This document shows positions 1 through 7,875 of a DNA stretch of 64,000 nt, piece by piece. Location: contig CANMCX010000016.1 of assembly GCA_947496465.1 (NCBI GenBank), forward strand, positions 1 through 64,000, written 5' to 3'. The stretch's first letter is position 1. Each line of letters starts with the position of its first letter. Under the pieces are notes generated by a model, which saw only the letters and a list, made by a program, of their open reading frames with translations, did not search any database and was not told where the DNA came from. The position numbers were made by a program, and so were the translations under genes. Source of the stretch: Marinifilum_A sediminis. GTDB taxonomy: Bacteria > Bacteroidota > Bacteroidia > Bacteroidales > Marinifilaceae.

Positions 1-133
1 CAAAGTGCTGAAAATCTATCAAATACAAGCATGCTTACTTATCAACAACTTATCAAGGTTTTTAGACAGTCTGACGGCTCGAATAAGGGGTCGTAGGCTG
101 ATTTGAAAAACCGAACCTTCAAAATCCCACCAA

Positions 134-195
134 GCCGAAGCTTTTGTTTTGGTTATAAATTTATCATATTCACTAGCCGCAGCAAAAGCTTCGGC
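134..195. repeat. 13-bp perfect inverted repeat
   Basis: GCCGAAGCTTTTG (134-146) is exactly complementary to CAAAAGCTTCGGC (183-195), with a 36-nt spacer. It lies downstream of the minus-strand lipoprotein gene. The spacer is long for a terminator and no T-tract follows. It could be the edge of a small mobile element or a dispersed intergenic repeat. Confidence 0.55.
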
Positions 196-268
196 GAACT
201 TATTTAATGAACAAAACTCCCAAATTTATACTGACAGCCTATGCCCTTTATTTATTGTTAGCTTGTCG

Positions 269-883
269 TTATTTTTCCAAATTAATATAGTTTTCAATGC
301 ATTTGTCAACCATTGATTCAGGAAGTAACTCCATTCTTTCCACACAGCCAAAATAAAACTCCGGTTTCTGCCAAATAAGTCTGCAAAGCGAATTGATTTT
401 ATCATTTATCGCTGTATTAGTTGAATAGAGAATCCTCATACTTCTCCAAGTCGTCGACCGAATTAAAAACACACCTAACTCTGGAGTCCAAAAGTGAGTT
501 ACACAACCGTCTATTGCTGAAGTATTGTATGCATACTTATAAACTACATAAGTTTTAAAATTGATAGAAAATTCATTCTTTTCAACGAATTGAAAATCCC
601 TCATTCTGTCTTTGCTATTGTTCACAATATAAATAGGCTCAGAAATTGAATCTTCCCCTAAAATATATGAAATACTGTCAACGCCAGATTCCCGTCTCAA
701 TATGTAATTCAAATGATAAACGCTATCTTTTAATTCTTGCATAATTGTCACGGGTAAAGAGTCTATGTATGCAGAACTATAAGATTCATAATTATGCTTC
801 AGATAAAAATAAGAGTCTTCCGTTTCAGTTCTATTACAACTGAAAATTCCGAAAATAAGTCCTATTGTTAATATGTATTTCAT
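269..883 (-). CDS. putative lipoprotein, unknown function
   Basis: A 204-residue protein whose best start is the ATG at 881-883. The open frame extends further upstream, but only this start places a lipoprotein signal at the N-terminus: MKYIL, a hydrophobic stretch, then IFSC with a lipidation cysteine near residue 16. I do not recognise a family. The mature part is mixed alpha/beta with several aromatic residues and two further cysteines. No partner genes lie beside it. It sits between a 9-bp inverted repeat pair, GTTAGCTTG (257-265) and CAAGCTAAC (903-911), which suggests it may have arrived as a single-gene unit. Lipid anchoring is inferred from the signal sequence; function is unknown. 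Confidence 0.7.
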   Translation of the reverse strand: MKYILTIGLIFGIFSCNRTETEDSYFYLKHNYESYSSAYIDSLPVTIMQELKDSVYHLNYILRRESGVDSISYILGEDSISEPIYIVNNSKDRMRDFQFVEKNEFSINFKTYVVYKYAYNTSAIDGCVTHFWTPELGVFLIRSTTWRSMRILYSTNTAINDKINSLCRLIWQKPEFYFGCVERMELLPESMVDKCIENYINLEK

Positions 884-933
884 TTGCGTCATGGGTATAA
901 TGCAAGCTAACTTATATATAAAACGCATCTATA

Positions 934-966
934 CACTTTACAAGCCCCTATAGGGTATGTAAAGTG
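934..966. repeat. strong hairpin upstream of the lipoprotein gene
   Basis: CACTTTACA (934-942) pairs with TGTAAAGTG (958-966), and an inner CCC/GGG adds to the stem. It sits about 50 bp upstream of the lipoprotein start. It may be an operator, a transcript 5' structure, or the terminus of a small insertion. Confidence 0.5.
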
Positions 967-1345
967 AGTAAAATTGCTTTTCGCCTATGAATCTACAAAA
1001 CAATAAAGTATCCACAAAAAATACCTATGATTAATTTACAGCACCTTATAATTTAACGAAATAAAAGACAATGCAGTCTTGTTTGTGGAAGGATACAGCG
1101 GGTGAGGCTCTCAGATAATTACCTTTATTCTTAGCATTTAAATTGCTTTGGCATGTTTACTTTCTTAGCAGTGGTCGTAATTTTTATACTACATTAACAA
1201 TCTATAAATCGTCTTGCTTTTGATTTCTACAATCTAAACTTAATTACTATCTAATTTTGCATTATTATAAACTACCTTAAGCCTAAGCCTTACAATATTC
1301 GCTCAATTATCTTTTGATCTAAAGTCTTTTCTATACTCTTTAACC
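967..1345. other. noncoding AT-rich stretch
   Basis: No supported gene, RNA or promoter seen on either strand between the hairpin and the tandem array. Confidence 0.5.
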
Positions 1346-1815
1346 CAATTTCCATTGGTCGTCAAGTCGATTTCCATACCTCCTTAAGCCAATTTCCATT
1401 GGTCTTCAAGTCGATTTCCATACCTCCTTAACCAATTTCCATTGGTCCTTAAGTCGATTTCCATACCTCCTTAACCAATTTCCATTGGTACTTAAGTCAA
1501 TTGTCATACCCCTTTAAGCCAATTGTCATTGGTACTTAAGTCAATTGTCATACCCCCTTAAGCCAATTGTCACTGGTACTTAAGTCAATTGTCATACCCC
1601 CTTAAGCCAATTGTCATTGGTCCTTAAGTCAATTGTCATACCCCCTTAAGCCAATTGTCATTGGTACTTAAGTCAATTGTCATACCCCCTTAAACCGATT
1701 GTCATTGGTCTTTAAGTCAATTGTCATACCCCCTTAAGCCAATTGTCATTGGTCCTTAAGTCGATTTCCATACCTCCTTAACCCAATTCCCATTGTTCCT
1801 TAAGTCGATTTCCTT
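1346..1815. repeat. 43/44-bp tandem repeat array, about 10.5 copies
   Basis: CCAATT recurs at 1346, 1389, 1432, 1475, 1519, 1563, 1607, 1651, 1695 (as CCGATT), 1739 and 1783, so the period is 43 then 44 bp. Each unit is made of two related half-units of about 22 bp, each ending in CTTAAG or a variant. The left half contains a small hairpin, CCAAT-NNNN-ATTGG. There are two sequence types: TTTCCAT (both flanks of the array) and TTGTCAT (the centre). The array cannot encode protein: TAA occurs in each half-unit and the 22-bp period moves it through all frames. Function is unknown. Confidence 0.92.
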
Positions 1816-1990
1816 AAGTCCTCAATTCAATTGAAATTACAACGAATATGATTTCCAATTGGCTCTACTTATGTTGTGTTTTCTTATAAGCAATTTCAAA
1901 TGCTCACCGGATCTTTGCAATTGCTATTGGTATCACTTCCAAATCAAGCTACTTGATCTTTACATTACAATTGTTACATATTGGGAACTT

Positions 1991-2641
1991 CTACCTTCCT
2001 TCCCACTCGCCGTAGAACTCCTCAAGGTATTGTTCCATAAATGTATGGCGCTTTTCAGCCATAGCTTTACCTGCTTTGGTATTCATACGATCTTTCAGTA
2101 ACAATAACTTCTCATAAAAATGATTGATGGTTGGTGCCGTACTGTTTTTATACTCCTCCTTTGTCATATTTAAATTGGGTGCAATTTCAGGATTGTAGAT
2201 CTCCCTGTTTTTGTGCCCACCATAATTAAAGGTTCGTGCGATACCAATGGCACCTATAGCATCCATACGATCGGCATCTTGTATCACATCCAGTTCCAGT
2301 GATGTAAACTTTTGAGCCTCTTTTCCTCCTTTAAATGAGATGTTGCTAATGATATTCTCAACATGAACTATTACTTCCTCATCAACTTGTACCGACTCTA
2401 AAAATGTTCTTGCCTTTTTAGGACCAATGCTCTCATCTCCATCGTGAAATTTAGAGTCAGCAATATCGTGCAACAAAGCTCCCAATTCTACTATAAACAA
2501 ATCAACATCCTCCTTTTTGGCAATCTGTCTGGCAGTTTTCCAAACCCGATAAATGTGCCACCAATCGTGTCCTCCTTCAGCATCAATTAGTGTTTGTTTT
2601 ACGAATTCTATGGTTTTATCTATGATAATCTGAGCTTTCAT
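1991..2641 (-). CDS. HD-domain phosphohydrolase (YedJ-like)
   Basis: A 216-residue soluble protein of the HD superfamily of metal-dependent phosphohydrolases. Metal ligands are visible as His in GGHDWWH (about residues 24-30), the HD pair in LLHDIAD (about 57-63) and the Asp in IQDADRMDAIG (about 120-130). The length fits the uncharacterised YedJ-type family, whose members hydrolyse nucleotides or other phosphoesters; the substrate here cannot be told from sequence. It is a single gene, with the repeat array downstream and a 313-bp divergent intergenic region upstream. An overlapping plus-strand frame is a shadow. Confidence 0.88.
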   Translation of the reverse strand: MKAQIIIDKTIEFVKQTLIDAEGGHDWWHIYRVWKTARQIAKKEDVDLFIVELGALLHDIADSKFHDGDESIGPKKARTFLESVQVDEEVIVHVENIISNISFKGGKEAQKFTSLELDVIQDADRMDAIGAIGIARTFNYGGHKNREIYNPEIAPNLNMTKEEYKNSTAPTINHFYEKLLLLKDRMNTKAGKAMAEKRHTFMEQYLEEFYGEWEGR

Positions 2642-2954
2642 TCTTTTGTTTTTTGTTTGTGATTAAGCGAAGATAATTAAAATGACAGGATACGATGGGA
2701 CATCTGTCCTTTAGTATCACTCCCCTTCTCCTATTTCATCTCTTTTCTAAGCAAAAACTACTACGGATAGTTTTAGAAATATTCTATACTAGAACAGTCA
2801 AAACTCTTCGTACTAGAATCTTAAAGCAAGATCATTTTTACAGATTTAAATACATAGAATAAAATAAGGCTGAATTGTATACATTTACCGAATATTTACC
2901 CCTCATCTACCCTAAGGTCTATTTGTATTCCTTATTCTAGAATAAATTTTAAAT
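2642..2954. promoter_or_regulatory. divergent intergenic region with TCTAGAA-like repeats
   Basis: This region separates two divergent genes. TACTAGAA occurs at 2787-2794 and 2811-2818. A perfect 14-bp palindrome, TTATTCTAGAATAA (2932-2945), lies 9 bp before the ATG at 2955. The shared TAGAA core and the position suggest operator sites. No clear TTTG / TAnnTTTG promoter pair was identified. Confidence 0.35.
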
Positions 2955-4079
2955 ATGACCATTCAAATTATAGAAGTACAAAATAAACGCCAACGCAAAG
3001 CCTTTGTTAATTTCCCTTACGAACTCTATAAAGACAACAAATTCTGGGTTCCTCCTATAAAGTCTGGAGAGTTGGAATTGTTGCTTCCCGAAAAGAATCC
3101 TGCCTTTGAGTTTTGTATCGCCAAATTTTGGCTTGCTTATCAAGACAATAAAGTTGTGGGTCGTATTGGAGCTATCGTAAATCAACTAGCCATTGATAAA
3201 ACTGGTGAAAAAATGGGGCGAATCACTCGCATGGAGTTTATTGATGATCCTGCCGTTTCGAAACAGTTGTTTACAGTTGCTGAAAATTGGCTAAAAGAAA
3301 AAGGTATGATTGGTGCCATGGGACCTCTTGGTTTTTCTAATCTCGATCATGCCGGAGTATTAATCGAAGGGCATGAATGGTTGCCTTCTATAGCTTCTGA
3401 TTATCATTTTGCTTACTATCAGAATCATTTTGAAAATTCCTCTTATCTGAAAGAAATAGATTGGCTGGAGTTTAGAATTAGCCTGCCTGAAGAAACTCCT
3501 GCGAAAGCAAGTCGTCTTGCTGATTTAATTCAAAAACGACACCATTTAAACATCCTTAATTTCACCACTAAAAAGGAACTGGAACCGTATAAGGAAAAGA
3601 TTTTTAACGTATTTAATGATGCTTTCGCTGATCTGTTTGGCACGTTTAAATTGCCCGAGAAATTAATTCGATTCTACGTTTCAAAATATTTCCCAATTCT
3701 GAATCCTCGATACGTAAAAATCATAACGAGTCAGGAAGATCAGTTAATGGGCTTTATTATTGCGATTCCTTCCTTATCAAAGGCAATGCAAAAAGCGAAA
3801 GGGAAACTCTTCCCATTCGGATGGTGGCACATTAAAAAGAGTCTAGAGAATCCTTGTGAAATGGATTTAATGCTTACAGGAGTAGATTACAAATCTCAGA
3901 AATTGGGCTTTGTTTCCATACTCATGAATGAATTGCTAAAAACATCGAATGCCGATGGTTTACGATTTGCTGAAACCACAGGAATGTTAGAGAATAACTA
4001 TGTGGCCATTCAATTGTGGAAGTCTTTCGACCATGTGCAACACAAACGCAAGCGTTGCTATCGTAAGATGTTCTCTTAA
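2955..4079 (+). CDS. GNAT-superfamily acetyltransferase-like protein (YghO-like)
   Basis: A 374-residue protein with the signature of a Bacteroidota/YghO-type family of GNAT-fold proteins. Recognisable segments are FWVPP near residue 30, the strand VGRIGAIVN (about 68-76), the block GPLGFSNLDHAG (about 118-129), and a C-terminal acetyl-CoA-binding-like region with ETTGMLENN and LWKSF (about 340-360). The acceptor substrate is unknown. The next gene starts 16 bp downstream on the same strand, so the two are probably co-transcribed. Family membership is fairly secure; enzymatic activity is inferred. Confidence 0.75.
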   Translation: MTIQIIEVQNKRQRKAFVNFPYELYKDNKFWVPPIKSGELELLLPEKNPAFEFCIAKFWLAYQDNKVVGRIGAIVNQLAIDKTGEKMGRITRMEFIDDPAVSKQLFTVAENWLKEKGMIGAMGPLGFSNLDHAGVLIEGHEWLPSIASDYHFAYYQNHFENSSYLKEIDWLEFRISLPEETPAKASRLADLIQKRHHLNILNFTTKKELEPYKEKIFNVFNDAFADLFGTFKLPEKLIRFYVSKYFPILNPRYVKIITSQEDQLMGFIIAIPSLSKAMQKAKGKLFPFGWWHIKKSLENPCEMDLMLTGVDYKSQKLGFVSILMNELLKTSNADGLRFAETTGMLENNYVAIQLWKSFDHVQHKRKRCYRKMFS

Positions 4080-4095
4080 TTGCACTTGTAAACCA

Positions 4096-4827
4096 ATGAA
4101 GGAAAAGAAACTTCCCCATTTGAATGATAATGATCCGTCGGTTCTGCAGTTAAGCATTGAAGCTTTGCAAAAGGAATTGGATGTCGTAAAACAAGAAACT
4201 CTTGCCTTTGAAAACATCCTTCGTGCTCGTTTAACCAATGAGATTGTGGAGTTGCAGGAACTCACTGTTCTATATAAACAGCAGAAAAAGGCTAAAAAAG
4301 AGAAACGATTGGAACAGAAGCGACGTGGGAAGAATTATCGCGAACCCATCGGTCTTAAGCCTTTACCTAAAAGTAATACTAACGTATCTAAACCTGAGGA
4401 AGCAAAAGAGAAAAAGCGCTTGTACCGTGAAGCCATGTTACATGTTCATCCCGATAAATTCTCAATGAATGAAGATAAATTGGATTTGGCAACTGATGTT
4501 ACCTCTAAGCTAATTGATATTTATCACACAGGAAGTTTGAATGATCTGCAGTTATATCATGCTCATATATTTAGTGGCAATGCGCTTCATCAAACCTTTG
4601 ATGTTTCCCAGGAACTTCAGAAAACACCAACTCAAGATCTGTATCTTGAAAAGGAAAAGGCACGATTGGAAGGGTTATTAAAAATAGCAAAGAGTCGACG
4701 AACCTATATTGTTCTTAAGGAATATCCCGATCCTCTTTTGTTTGTTGAGGAATTACAACTGTATTATGCAGACAGAATTGCCAAGTTCAGAAAGCGCACC
4801 CGGAAAGCAAAAATTCCCCCGGAATAG
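4096..4827 (+). CDS. J-domain-containing protein
   Basis: A 243-residue protein. The ATG at 4096 is preferred over the longer open frame because it lies just after the upstream gene and removes an unlikely Cys/Asn-rich N-terminus. Residues about 15-95 are highly charged and likely coiled coil (many Lys/Glu/Gln). Near residues 110-150 is a J-domain-like segment, YREAMLHVHPDKF, with the HPD motif that stimulates the Hsp70 ATPase. The C-terminal part is helical and basic. DnaK-partner activity is inferred only from HPD; the Gly-rich and zinc-finger regions of a class I DnaJ are absent. Pairing with the GNAT gene is suggested by the 16-bp gap. Confidence 0.7.
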   Translation: MKEKKLPHLNDNDPSVLQLSIEALQKELDVVKQETLAFENILRARLTNEIVELQELTVLYKQQKKAKKEKRLEQKRRGKNYREPIGLKPLPKSNTNVSKPEEAKEKKRLYREAMLHVHPDKFSMNEDKLDLATDVTSKLIDIYHTGSLNDLQLYHAHIFSGNALHQTFDVSQELQKTPTQDLYLEKEKARLEGLLKIAKSRRTYIVLKEYPDPLLFVEELQLYYADRIAKFRKRTRKAKIPPE

Positions 4828-4836
4828 ATCCCGGGG
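4817..4836 (+). terminator. probable terminator of the GNAT/J-domain pair
   Basis: CCCCGG (4817-4822) pairs with CCGGGG (4831-4836) across an 8-nt loop that includes the stop codon. It is followed by a T-rich run. The T-tract is imperfect. Confidence 0.5.
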
Positions 4837-4858
4837 CAGAATATTTTCTTCAATTCTA

Positions 4859-5542
4859 TTAGCTGCTAATTACAGCTGTTGTAGTTGAGGTGGTTATAAG
4901 CATGATGACCACAGCCATTAAAGCATCGTGAATTTCTTTCACCGCTTTTCCTACTTCGGAACTTAGCTGTGCTTCTTCAATAATTGCTTTTATCTTCTTT
5001 TTGTACTCCTTCGCTCTTTCTTTTCCAAACACTTCTTTATTAAGATCACACATATCAATAAGACTTATCAACATGGCTTCCTTTGAGCTAATTTCTCGCT
5101 GATTTAAAAGAATATCATTCAAGCGTTTTCTCAATTCGTTTTCGGGCTTGGCATTTTTAGTCGGATATTTATCATTAGAAAATACCCAAAGAATCTTTTC
5201 CTCTCTTCTGGTTAAAATACCATCATCTATCAGCTTGTTTACAGTTTCATCCTTGATATGATCTGCCTTGTTTCCCATCATCTCAACCCAAGTTTGAATC
5301 TTTCTTTTCTTTTTCGAATTGCGAATCATATCCAAAAAGTAATCCAATAAAATATCATTACAACTAGCACTGGATTTTACTTCTATCTTCTTCTCTTTAA
5401 TCTCAATTCTTTCTTGTAAGGATAATTCAAGAATTACAGCCCCAGCCAATCCGTAACCAAAAGAGAAAGAGTCGGCAACAATACTTCCCTTATCATCATC
5501 TAATGCAAGAAGGGTTAACTGATCAACTAAATTTAGATTCAT
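4859..5542 (-). CDS. GPP34 (Golgi phosphoprotein 3-like) family protein
   Basis: A 227-residue protein starting at the ATG at 5540-5542 (MNLNLVDQLTLLALDDDKG). This start matches the typical beginning of the GPP34 family; an in-frame ATG 17 codons upstream would add an atypical tail. Family hallmarks are the N-terminal L-x-L-L-A-L-D-D-x-K-G segment, a Gly-rich helix (about residues 27-40) and repeated helices through the middle. The eukaryotic relative GOLPH3/Vps74 binds phosphatidylinositol-4-phosphate; the role of bacterial members is not established. The C-terminus is hydrophobic and Thr-rich. The gene stands alone, convergent with the J-domain gene. Confidence 0.82.
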   Translation of the reverse strand: MNLNLVDQLTLLALDDDKGSIVADSFSFGYGLAGAVILELSLQERIEIKEKKIEVKSSASCNDILLDYFLDMIRNSKKKRKIQTWVEMMGNKADHIKDETVNKLIDDGILTRREEKILWVFSNDKYPTKNAKPENELRKRLNDILLNQREISSKEAMLISLIDMCDLNKEVFGKERAKEYKKKIKAIIEEAQLSSEVGKAVKEIHDALMAVVIMLITTSTTTAVISS

Positions 5543-5589
5543 ATCTGTATATAATTTAAAGATTAAGGCTAATTTACTAATTATAGCGT

Positions 5590-5630
5590 ACAAAAAATCC
5601 CAACAGATGTTAAATTTCTATTGGGATTTC
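5590..5630 (-). terminator. terminator of the zinc-ribbon/ATPase operon
   Basis: AAATCCCAA (5595-5603) and TTGGGATTT (5621-5629) form a perfect stem. On the minus strand the stem is followed by a six-T run. It lies about 60 bp after the last gene of the four-gene operon. Confidence 0.7.
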
Positions 5631-5663
5631 TCTGTACGGACACGCCATAGCATTTATCCGTAA

Positions 5664-5683
5664 TGACATGCCGTGGCATGTCA
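5664..5683. repeat. 20-bp palindrome, REP-like
   Basis: TGACATGCC-GT-GGCATGTCA is a near-perfect palindrome 3 bp beyond the zinc-ribbon stop codon. It resembles the short GGCATG-type intergenic palindromes common in Bacteroidota genomes. Membership of such a dispersed family needs a genome-wide search. Confidence 0.55.
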
Positions 5684-5686
5684 CTA

Positions 5687-5929
5687 CTAGTATCCTACAC
5701 CCGCAGCCATAATGTTGTTCGGATCGAAAGCATGGCAAGGTGTTACACCGTGTACCATATCACATTTAGGGCAATGTCCCTCGAACTCTTCCATAGTGAA
5801 GGTTTCTTTACATCCGTGACACTCAATATCCATAGGCATTGGCATCAATTGCTGAGCAAAACCCATCATTCTAACCTTATCAACTACTTGTTGTCCATTT
5901 TCGAAACTTCCTGCGCAACCGTCATGCAT
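5687..5929 (-). CDS. small zinc-ribbon-like protein
   Basis: An 80-residue soluble protein. Four cysteines, C37-x2-C40 and C53-x2-C56 (ECHGC, HCPKC), form a zinc-ribbon or rubredoxin-like knuckle. Two further cysteines, C5 and C65, and several histidines and methionines (QQLMPMPM) could bind metal. A good ribosome-binding site (AAAGGAGGAA) lies just upstream of the ATG. It is the last gene of the operon that also encodes the ABC-type ATPase, the G3E-like GTPase and the solute-binding-like protein, which suggests a metal-handling or adaptor role. The function itself is inferred. Confidence 0.8.
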   Translation of the reverse strand: MHDGCAGSFENGQQVVDKVRMMGFAQQLMPMPMDIECHGCKETFTMEEFEGHCPKCDMVHGVTPCHAFDPNNIMAAGVGY

Positions 5930-6037
5930 AACTATTTCCTCCTTTTAATAGATTTAAAATTTAAGATCTCCTCCAATTTCAAAATCTGATTTTATTTTTT
6001 TATTCTTAATTTCTAATTGATAATTCTTAATTCAACA

Positions 6038-7066
6038 CTAAAACCCAATGTCTTCTTTACGGATAATCTCTCCGTGGCGTAAACGAGTTCTCATGTTCTG
6101 AATTACAGAATCCATTCTTTCCAATTCCGATAATAGGTTTTCCTCTTCTCCACTAGTTTCAATTACTTTATGAATTCCACCATTTTTAATTACGATACGT
6201 CTGTCACCCATTAGTGCTAGAATTGGATCGTGAGTTGCCATCAGTACAATTTTCTCCTCTCCAACCAATAATTCCAATGCTTTCTTACGATCGATACCTG
6301 CATTCTCAATCTCATCAATCAAGATAATTGGCGATTTACTTAAGATCGCTGTATCTGCAATCATCAAGGCTCTCGATTGTCCTCCACTCAAACTGGTAAT
6401 TGGTGTATCCAAACTAAATTTCTCCCCAGCCAACTTATTTGCCTGATCAAAAATTTTCATGATCACGCCTTCCACATCCTCAACCAGTCTACTCTGTGCA
6501 TGCAGTTCAATAAACTCGTATACCGAAAGATCCATTACAAAGTTCATGTTCTGCGATAACTGAGCTACCAATTTATGACCTGATGTCACACGCCACTTTT
6601 TATCTCCTTTTTCACCATTCACCAAAACAGTTCTTGATGTTGGTGTATCGTTATGAGCTACCCACTCAATATCTGCTAACAATCTACTTTTTCCCGATCC
6701 CGTTGGACCTACAATACAAACAATCTCACTCTTGTTAATGGTTAACTCTCCAAACTCTTCTCTTTCTCCTGATTTGTTGGTTCCAGGCAATAAGGTGATG
6801 CTATTTACACCTTCATCCTCATCTTCACCAAGGAATTGCAGCATTTGGCTAATGTATTCTGTCATAGAATTCAATACCTGAGCCTTATCCATTGCACGAT
6901 TTTCCTTTTCTTCTTCATCTTCCAGAATGTTAAGGAAATCATCTAACTTTTCGTTGATTTGTCCATCAACATCCAGTGTATTCTCTTCGAAAAACCCTGG
7001 AAGAAATGGATACTCCTCGAACAAATCGGCAATTGTTTTTTCTTGTATATCTTGTATTGTGATCAT
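6038..7066 (-). CDS. stand-alone ABC-type ATPase with N-terminal DUF1858-like region
   Basis: A 342-residue soluble protein. The first 50 residues (TIADLFEEYPFLPGFFE) resemble the DUF1858/ScdA N-terminal helical domain that also begins the solute-binding-like protein of this operon. The ATPase follows: Walker A GPTGSGKS (120-127), signature LSGGQ (226-230), Walker B IILIDE (247-252) and H-loop ATHD (277-280), so all catalytic motifs are intact. No membrane permease is encoded nearby, so a transport role is doubtful. A soluble, ATP-driven role in metal or cofactor insertion fits the neighbours better. The 69-bp gap to the GTPase gene supports co-transcription. Confidence 0.82.
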   Translation of the reverse strand: MITIQDIQEKTIADLFEEYPFLPGFFEENTLDVDGQINEKLDDFLNILEDEEEKENRAMDKAQVLNSMTEYISQMLQFLGEDEDEGVNSITLLPGTNKSGEREEFGELTINKSEIVCIVGPTGSGKSRLLADIEWVAHNDTPTSRTVLVNGEKGDKKWRVTSGHKLVAQLSQNMNFVMDLSVYEFIELHAQSRLVEDVEGVIMKIFDQANKLAGEKFSLDTPITSLSGGQSRALMIADTAILSKSPIILIDEIENAGIDRKKALELLVGEEKIVLMATHDPILALMGDRRIVIKNGGIHKVIETSGEEENLLSELERMDSVIQNMRTRLRHGEIIRKEDIGF

Positions 7067-7135
7067 TTGTTGCTTTTTTTAATCCACCAGCTAAAGCAGA
7101 TGGCAAGTGAATTGGAACTTGTTACTTTCTCCTTA

Positions 7136-7843
7136 TTACTTTTTCCCCTTCTTATCTTCCATATCTATTTTACGAACATTACCCATTTGGTAACTCTCAC
7201 CAATTCTGGTTTCGCCTAAACAGTATGAACAAAGTGCCGATGGCATTGAGAATCGTAACTTTTCACCAACTAAAGTTTTCACCTCAATTTTTTCATCATA
7301 TAATAAAGTACTCAACTCATAAGCTCCCTGACCTGTTAATCCATTTACATGCATAATACTTGCTCCAGGATTTACCGTATTCACTCTCGATGCGAATACT
7401 TCTCTCTCCGCCTGTGAAACAATATCGCCTTTTGTAATGATAACGATATCTGCAGATTTCAACATGGGTCCAATTTTCTTTGGAGTATTGATACCACTTA
7501 AGTTATCAATCACACAAACAGCAGTTACACTTTTCACATAGGGAGAACAACGGTTACATAAACCAGCACTCTCAGTAATTAAAATATCCAAGCCTTCCTT
7601 AATTCCCCACTGGGTAACTTCCTCAATATTACTTACGAAATAATGATCAGGACAAAGAGAACCAGATAATCCTTTCTTCACTTTAACTCCTGCTTTCTCA
7701 TATAAAATATCATCATCGGTATAAAGACAATCAAATTTTACGACGCCCACTTCCAATCCGCGCTTTTGGAATGAATCAATGGTTTTCAAAATCACCGCTG
7801 TTTTTCCTGATGATGGAGGTCCTGAAACTGTAACTAAGTTCAT
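7136..7843 (-). CDS. G3E-like metallochaperone GTPase
   Basis: A 235-residue P-loop GTPase resembling the HypB/UreG/CobW (G3E) class, which deliver nickel, cobalt or zinc to enzymes. Visible motifs are Walker A GPPSSGKTA (8-16), a switch/Walker B region ITESAG (89-94) directly followed by the cysteine pair CNRC (96-99), and a G4 motif TKGD (137-140) that specifies guanine. A second pair, CSYC (205-208), and C64 may also bind metal. HypB and UreG have different metal-binding tails, so this is a separate branch. It lies 32 bp after the solute-binding-like gene and before the ABC-type ATPase. The metal and the client enzyme are unknown. Confidence 0.8.
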   Translation of the reverse strand: MNLVTVSGPPSSGKTAVILKTIDSFQKRGLEVGVVKFDCLYTDDDILYEKAGVKVKKGLSGSLCPDHYFVSNIEEVTQWGIKEGLDILITESAGLCNRCSPYVKSVTAVCVIDNLSGINTPKKIGPMLKSADIVIITKGDIVSQAEREVFASRVNTVNPGASIMHVNGLTGQGAYELSTLLYDEKIEVKTLVGEKLRFSMPSALCSYCLGETRIGESYQMGNVRKIDMEDKKGKK

Positions 7844-7875
7844 ATCTGGTGTTGTTTTCTGTTAGTGTTTAATAA

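Noticed and set aside
257..911. Integron gene cassette
   Set aside because: The flanking GTTAGCTTG/CAAGCTAAC do not match the GTTRRRY/RYYYAAC core sites and no integron integrase is nearby.
1346..1815. CRISPR array
   Set aside because: The repeats are contiguous with no unique spacers, and no cas genes are nearby.
1859..2101. 80-residue plus-strand ORF
   Set aside because: It overlaps the HD hydrolase antisense and has no family features.
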